A DNA stretch of 64,000 nucleotides from Streptomyces sp. Root431 (GTDB lineage Bacteria > Actinomycetota > Actinomycetes > Streptomycetales > Streptomycetaceae), in contig NZ_LMEI01000001.1 in the NCBI RefSeq assembly GCF_001426585.1, forward strand, positions 619,317 to 683,316, in the 5' to 3' direction. The first letter of the stretch is position 1, and each line of letters begins with the position of its first letter. Position numbers and translations under genes: made by a program. Of the stretch, positions 61,876 to 64,000 are shown piece by piece. The notes under the pieces were generated by a model. That model did no database searches. It saw nothing but the letters and a program-made list of their open reading frames with translations, and was not told the origin of the DNA.

Positions 61876-62634
61876 GTGGCGCTGAAGCCCGAGCCCACCG
61901 CGCCGTTCCACTCGGTGCAATACGCCTTGCGCGTCCTCGAGACGGTCTCACGGCACGGTGGCGGAGTGACGGACGTCCAGATCGCCCGCGAGACCGGCCT
62001 GCCCGTCGCCCACCTCTCGTCGCTGCTCCTCATGCTCCGCCGCGAGGGGTACGTCGAGCAGGTCGCCGACGGCGCGTACGTCATCGGGGACTCCCTCGTC
62101 CTCCTCGGTTCCGGCCTGACCCGCCGCGAAGCGCTGGAGGCCAAGCTCCAGGAGACCCTGACCGAACTGCGCGACTCCGTCGGCGCGGCCGTCTACATCA
62201 GCCGGTACATCGACGGCGAGGTGAAGATCACCCAGTTCGCCGACGGGCCGCGCACCCCGAAGGTCAACGAGTGGGTGGACTTCCGCTCGGCGGCGCACGC
62301 CAGCGCGGTCGGCAAGTGCCTGCTGACCCAGCTCGATCAGAACGGGCGGCGGGACCACCTCGCCCGCCACAAGATCGCCCGGCTGACCTCCCGGACGATC
62401 ACCAACGAGCGGATCCTCTTCTCGAAGCTCGACAGCCAGCCGGCGACCGTGCCCGTGCTCGACCTCCAGGAGTACGCGGTCGGCACGGTCTGCGCCGCCG
62501 TCCCGCTCACGGCGGGCTCCGCCGTGGGCTGCCTGGCACTCTCCCTGCCGATCGAGCACGCCCACCGGCTGCGCGCGGCGGCGGACACGCTCAACCGGCG
62601 GGCCGCGCCGGTGGTGCTCTCGCTGGCGATCTAG
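61876..62634 (+). CDS. IclR-family transcriptional regulator
   Basis: 252 residues from a GTG at 61876 behind AGGGGGAAA. The N-terminal winged helix-turn-helix is HSVQYALRVLETVSRHGGGV, TDVQIARETGLPVAHLSSLL, LMLRREGYVEQVADGAYVIG. The ligand domain includes LQETLTELRDSVGAAVYISR, WVDFRSAAHASAVGKCLLTQ (HASAxGK signature), ITNERILFSKLDSQPATVPV and AVPLTAGSAVGCLALSLPIE. The effector and targets are unknown. The TAG stop is formed by the start of an AGGGCCTGTCCGG element, and a hairpin follows at 62692. Confidence 0.9.
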   Translation: MALKPEPTAPFHSVQYALRVLETVSRHGGGVTDVQIARETGLPVAHLSSLLLMLRREGYVEQVADGAYVIGDSLVLLGSGLTRREALEAKLQETLTELRDSVGAAVYISRYIDGEVKITQFADGPRTPKVNEWVDFRSAAHASAVGKCLLTQLDQNGRRDHLARHKIARLTSRTITNERILFSKLDSQPATVPVLDLQEYAVGTVCAAVPLTAGSAVGCLALSLPIEHAHRLRAAADTLNRRAAPVVLSLAI

Positions 62635-62691
62635 GGCCTGTCCGGCGCATCAGGGTCGGATACGCCCTGGCGCCGGCCGAGGATGTGGCGA

Positions 62692-62717
62692 CCCCGCCGG
62701 ACGGTGCTCCGGCGGGG
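62692..62717 (+). terminator. Hairpin after the IclR gene
   Basis: CCCCGCCGGA (62692-62701) and TCCGGCGGGG (62708-62717) form a 10-bp stem with a 6-nt loop, upstream of tRNA-Lys copy 2. Confidence 0.8.
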
Positions 62718-62765
62718 CGGTCACGAGCACCCCGGAACACCAGGTAGTATTTTCTCTGTCAGCAG

Positions 62766-62839
62766 GCGCCGCTAGCTCAGTTGGTTAGAGCAGCTGACTC
62801 TTAATCAGCGGGTCCGGGGTTCGAGTCCCTGGCGGCGCA
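62766..62839 (+). tRNA. tRNA-Lys (CTT anticodon), copy 2
   Basis: Identical in all 74 bases to the copy at 54643, with the same cloverleaf and CTT anticodon. The identity extends eight bases upstream (GTCAGCAG) and five downstream (CAGAC). Here the sequence before the tRNA is not part of a reading frame. Confidence 0.97.
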
Positions 62840-62848
62840 CAGACAGGG

Positions 62849-62876
62849 AAAGCCCCTCGCTTCGGCGGGGGGCTTT
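62849..62876. terminator. Hairpin after tRNA-Lys copy 2
   Basis: AAAGCCCC (62849-62856) and GGGGCTTT (62869-62876) form a stem followed by CTTG. It terminates the tRNA and lies next to the stop of the convergent response regulator. Confidence 0.8.
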
Positions 62877-62880
62877 CTTG

Positions 62881-63552
62881 TCATGCCCGGAGGTAGGTCA
62901 GCACGGCGAGGACGCGCCGGTGGGTGTCCTCGGCCTGCGGCAGGTCGAGCTTGGCCAGGATGTTCCCGATGTGCTTGCCGACGGCGGCCTCGGTCACCAC
63001 GAGACGGCGGGCGATCTCCCCGTTGGAATGCCCCTCCGCGACCAGGCCGAGGACCTCGCGCTCGCGCGGGGTCAGCGCCTCCAGCGGGTCCCGGTGGCGG
63101 CGCAGCAGCTGCCGTACGACCTCGGGGTCGACGACCGTGCCGCCGTCGGCGACCTGCGTGAGGGCCTCGACGAACTCCTCGACCTGCCCCACCCGGTCCT
63201 TCAGGAGGTAGCCGACGCCGGTGCCGTCGCCCGAGTCGAGGAGGTCGGCGGCGTAGCTGCGCTGCACGTACTGGCTGAGGACGAGGACCGGCAGGCCGGG
63301 CCGCTCGGCGCGGAGCGCGACGGCGGCGCGCAGCCCCTCGTCCTGGAAGCCGGGCGGCATCCGGACGTCGGTGACGACGATGTCCGGGTCGTGGGCGCCG
63401 ACCGCCGCGCGCAGCCCGTCGGCGTCACCGACGGCGGCGACGACCTCGTGGCCGAAACGGGTCAGGAAGCCGATCAGTCCCTCGCGGAGGAGGACGCTGT
63501 CCTCGGCGAGGACGACACGGAGCTTTCGGGGGGCGCGGGGAGCGATCGGCAC
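62881..63552 (-). CDS. Two-component response regulator, NarL/LuxR type
   Basis: 223 residues from an ATG at 63552. Receiver domain: RVVLAEDSVLLREGLIGFLT (acidic pocket), DIVVTDVRMPPGFQDEGLRA (phospho-Asp), VLVLSQYVQRSYAADLLDSG and VGYLLKDRVGQVEEFVEAL (conserved Lys). The C-terminal LuxR helix-turn-helix is LTPREREVLGLVAEGHSNGE, IARRLVVTEAAVGKHIGNIL. The kinase gene upstream overlaps it by 79 bp, so the two are coupled. The signal and targets are unknown. Confidence 0.95.
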   Translation of the reverse strand: MPIAPRAPRKLRVVLAEDSVLLREGLIGFLTRFGHEVVAAVGDADGLRAAVGAHDPDIVVTDVRMPPGFQDEGLRAAVALRAERPGLPVLVLSQYVQRSYAADLLDSGDGTGVGYLLKDRVGQVEEFVEALTQVADGGTVVDPEVVRQLLRRHRDPLEALTPREREVLGLVAEGHSNGEIARRLVVTEAAVGKHIGNILAKLDLPQAEDTHRRVLAVLTYLRA

Positions 63553-64000
63553 GGGATCTCCACTCGGAGGAGGGTCGGCCCGCCCGGCGGGCTCATGATC
63601 GTCAGTGTGCCATCGAGGACGGCGATCCGGTCGGCGAGTCCGGTGAGCCCGCTGCCCCGGGACGGGTCGGCGGCGCCCCGCCCGTCGTCCTCGACGTCGA
63701 GCCGCAGGGCGCCGTCCTCGTACCGGGCGGTGATCCTCGCCTGGGCGGCGCCGCTGTGCTTGCCGATGTTGGCGAGCGCCTCGCAGCCCGCGAAGTAGCC
63801 GGCGCTCTCCACGGAGACGGGCAGCCGGGGCAGTTCGATGTCGGTGTCGACGGGGACGGCCGAGCGGTCGGCGGCGTCGGCGAGGGCCGCGCCGAGGCCG
63901 TAGTCGGCCAGGACCTGCGGGTGGATGCCGTGGATCAGCTCCCGCAGCTCGGTCAGGACCTGCCCGGCCTCCCCGTGGGCCTTGGCCAGCTGGTCGGCGA
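63474..64000 (-). CDS. Sensor histidine kinase (NarL-type partner), N-terminus beyond window edge
   Basis: The reverse strand is open from the window edge to a stop at 63474. The visible 175 residues are the end of a HisKA_3-type kinase: QVLTELRELIHGIHPQVLAD, YGLGAALADAADRSAVPVD, ESAGYFAGCEALANIGKHSG (N-box), LDVEDDGRGAADPSRGSGLT and GLADRIAVLDGTLTIMSPPG. This is followed by a short Ser/Pro tail overlapping the regulator gene. It pairs with the response regulator at 62881. Confidence 0.92.
   Translation of the reverse strand, partial: ADQLAKAHGEAGQVLTELRELIHGIHPQVLADYGLGAALADAADRSAVPVDTDIELPRLPVSVESAGYFAGCEALANIGKHSGAAQARITARYEDGALRLDVEDDGRGAADPSRGSGLTGLADRIAVLDGTLTIMSPPGGPTLLRVEIPCRSLPAPPESSVSSSPRTASSSARD

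Overview
The window looks like a 64 kb stretch of a Streptomyces chromosome core. It is very GC-rich, starts genes often with GTG or TTG, overlaps start and stop codons within operons, and carries the desferrioxamine operon with DmdR/IdeR-type iron boxes. It also encodes AdpA with its diagnostic TTA codon, a DasR-type dre site, and a CebR-type operator. From memory the gene order follows the S. coelicolor region around SCO2774-SCO2818 (acdH, desEF, desABCD, hexosaminidase, glmS, adpA, ornA, cdgA). That correspondence is recalled, not computed.

Layout. 1-8.5 kb: a truncated sodium:solute symporter divergent from a PucR-type regulator, a secreted protein, a membrane-anchored HTH protein, an acyl-CoA dehydrogenase/thioesterase pair, a cation efflux protein and a putative phosphatase. 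8.6-15 kb: a TetR regulator with two operator-like palindromes, divergent from a four-gene leucine/branched-chain acyl-CoA catabolic operon (carboxyltransferase, biotin carboxylase, HMG-CoA lyase, acyl-CoA dehydrogenase). 15-22.3 kb: siderophore receptor lipoprotein and reductase (desEF), then desABCD, each unit behind its own iron box. 22.4-26.5 kb: hexosaminidase with a dre site, a small protein and glmS, all concerned with amino sugars. 26.5-31 kb: a membrane protein, a universal stress protein, the developmental regulator adpA with a long leader, ornA and tRNA-His.

31-41 kb is a polysaccharide block. A GH10 xylanase and a GH74 xyloglucanase (both with CBM2) face a CebEFG-like sugar ABC transporter across a perfect CebR-type box, and a CBM2/GH18 chitinase follows. 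The usual cebR and bglC are not here. 41-47.7 kb: a two-component system, a spermidine-synthase-like protein, an HTH/TPR regulator and a histidine phosphatase. 47.8-52 kb: the most interesting cluster, a translationally coupled three-gene operon of a Cas4/AddB-like Fe-S nuclease, a protein of no recognisable family and an SF1 helicase. It resembles Dna2 split over separate genes. 52-64 kb: a redoxin/TetR pair with a striking operator, two identical tRNA-Lys genes 8.1 kb apart enclosing a metalloprotease, a c-di-GMP enzyme (cdgA-like), a frameshifted chitinase, an LLM flavin oxidoreductase and an IclR regulator, and finally a LuxR-type response regulator with a partial kinase.

Several compact repeats sit within or beside genes: a 109-bp inverted repeat in an ABC permease gene, a C/G hairpin inside the biotin carboxylase gene, 14-, 21- and 30-bp tandem arrays, and an AGGGCCTGTC-type element that supplies the stop codon of two unrelated genes. 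No integrase, transposase, CRISPR array or rRNA gene was found.
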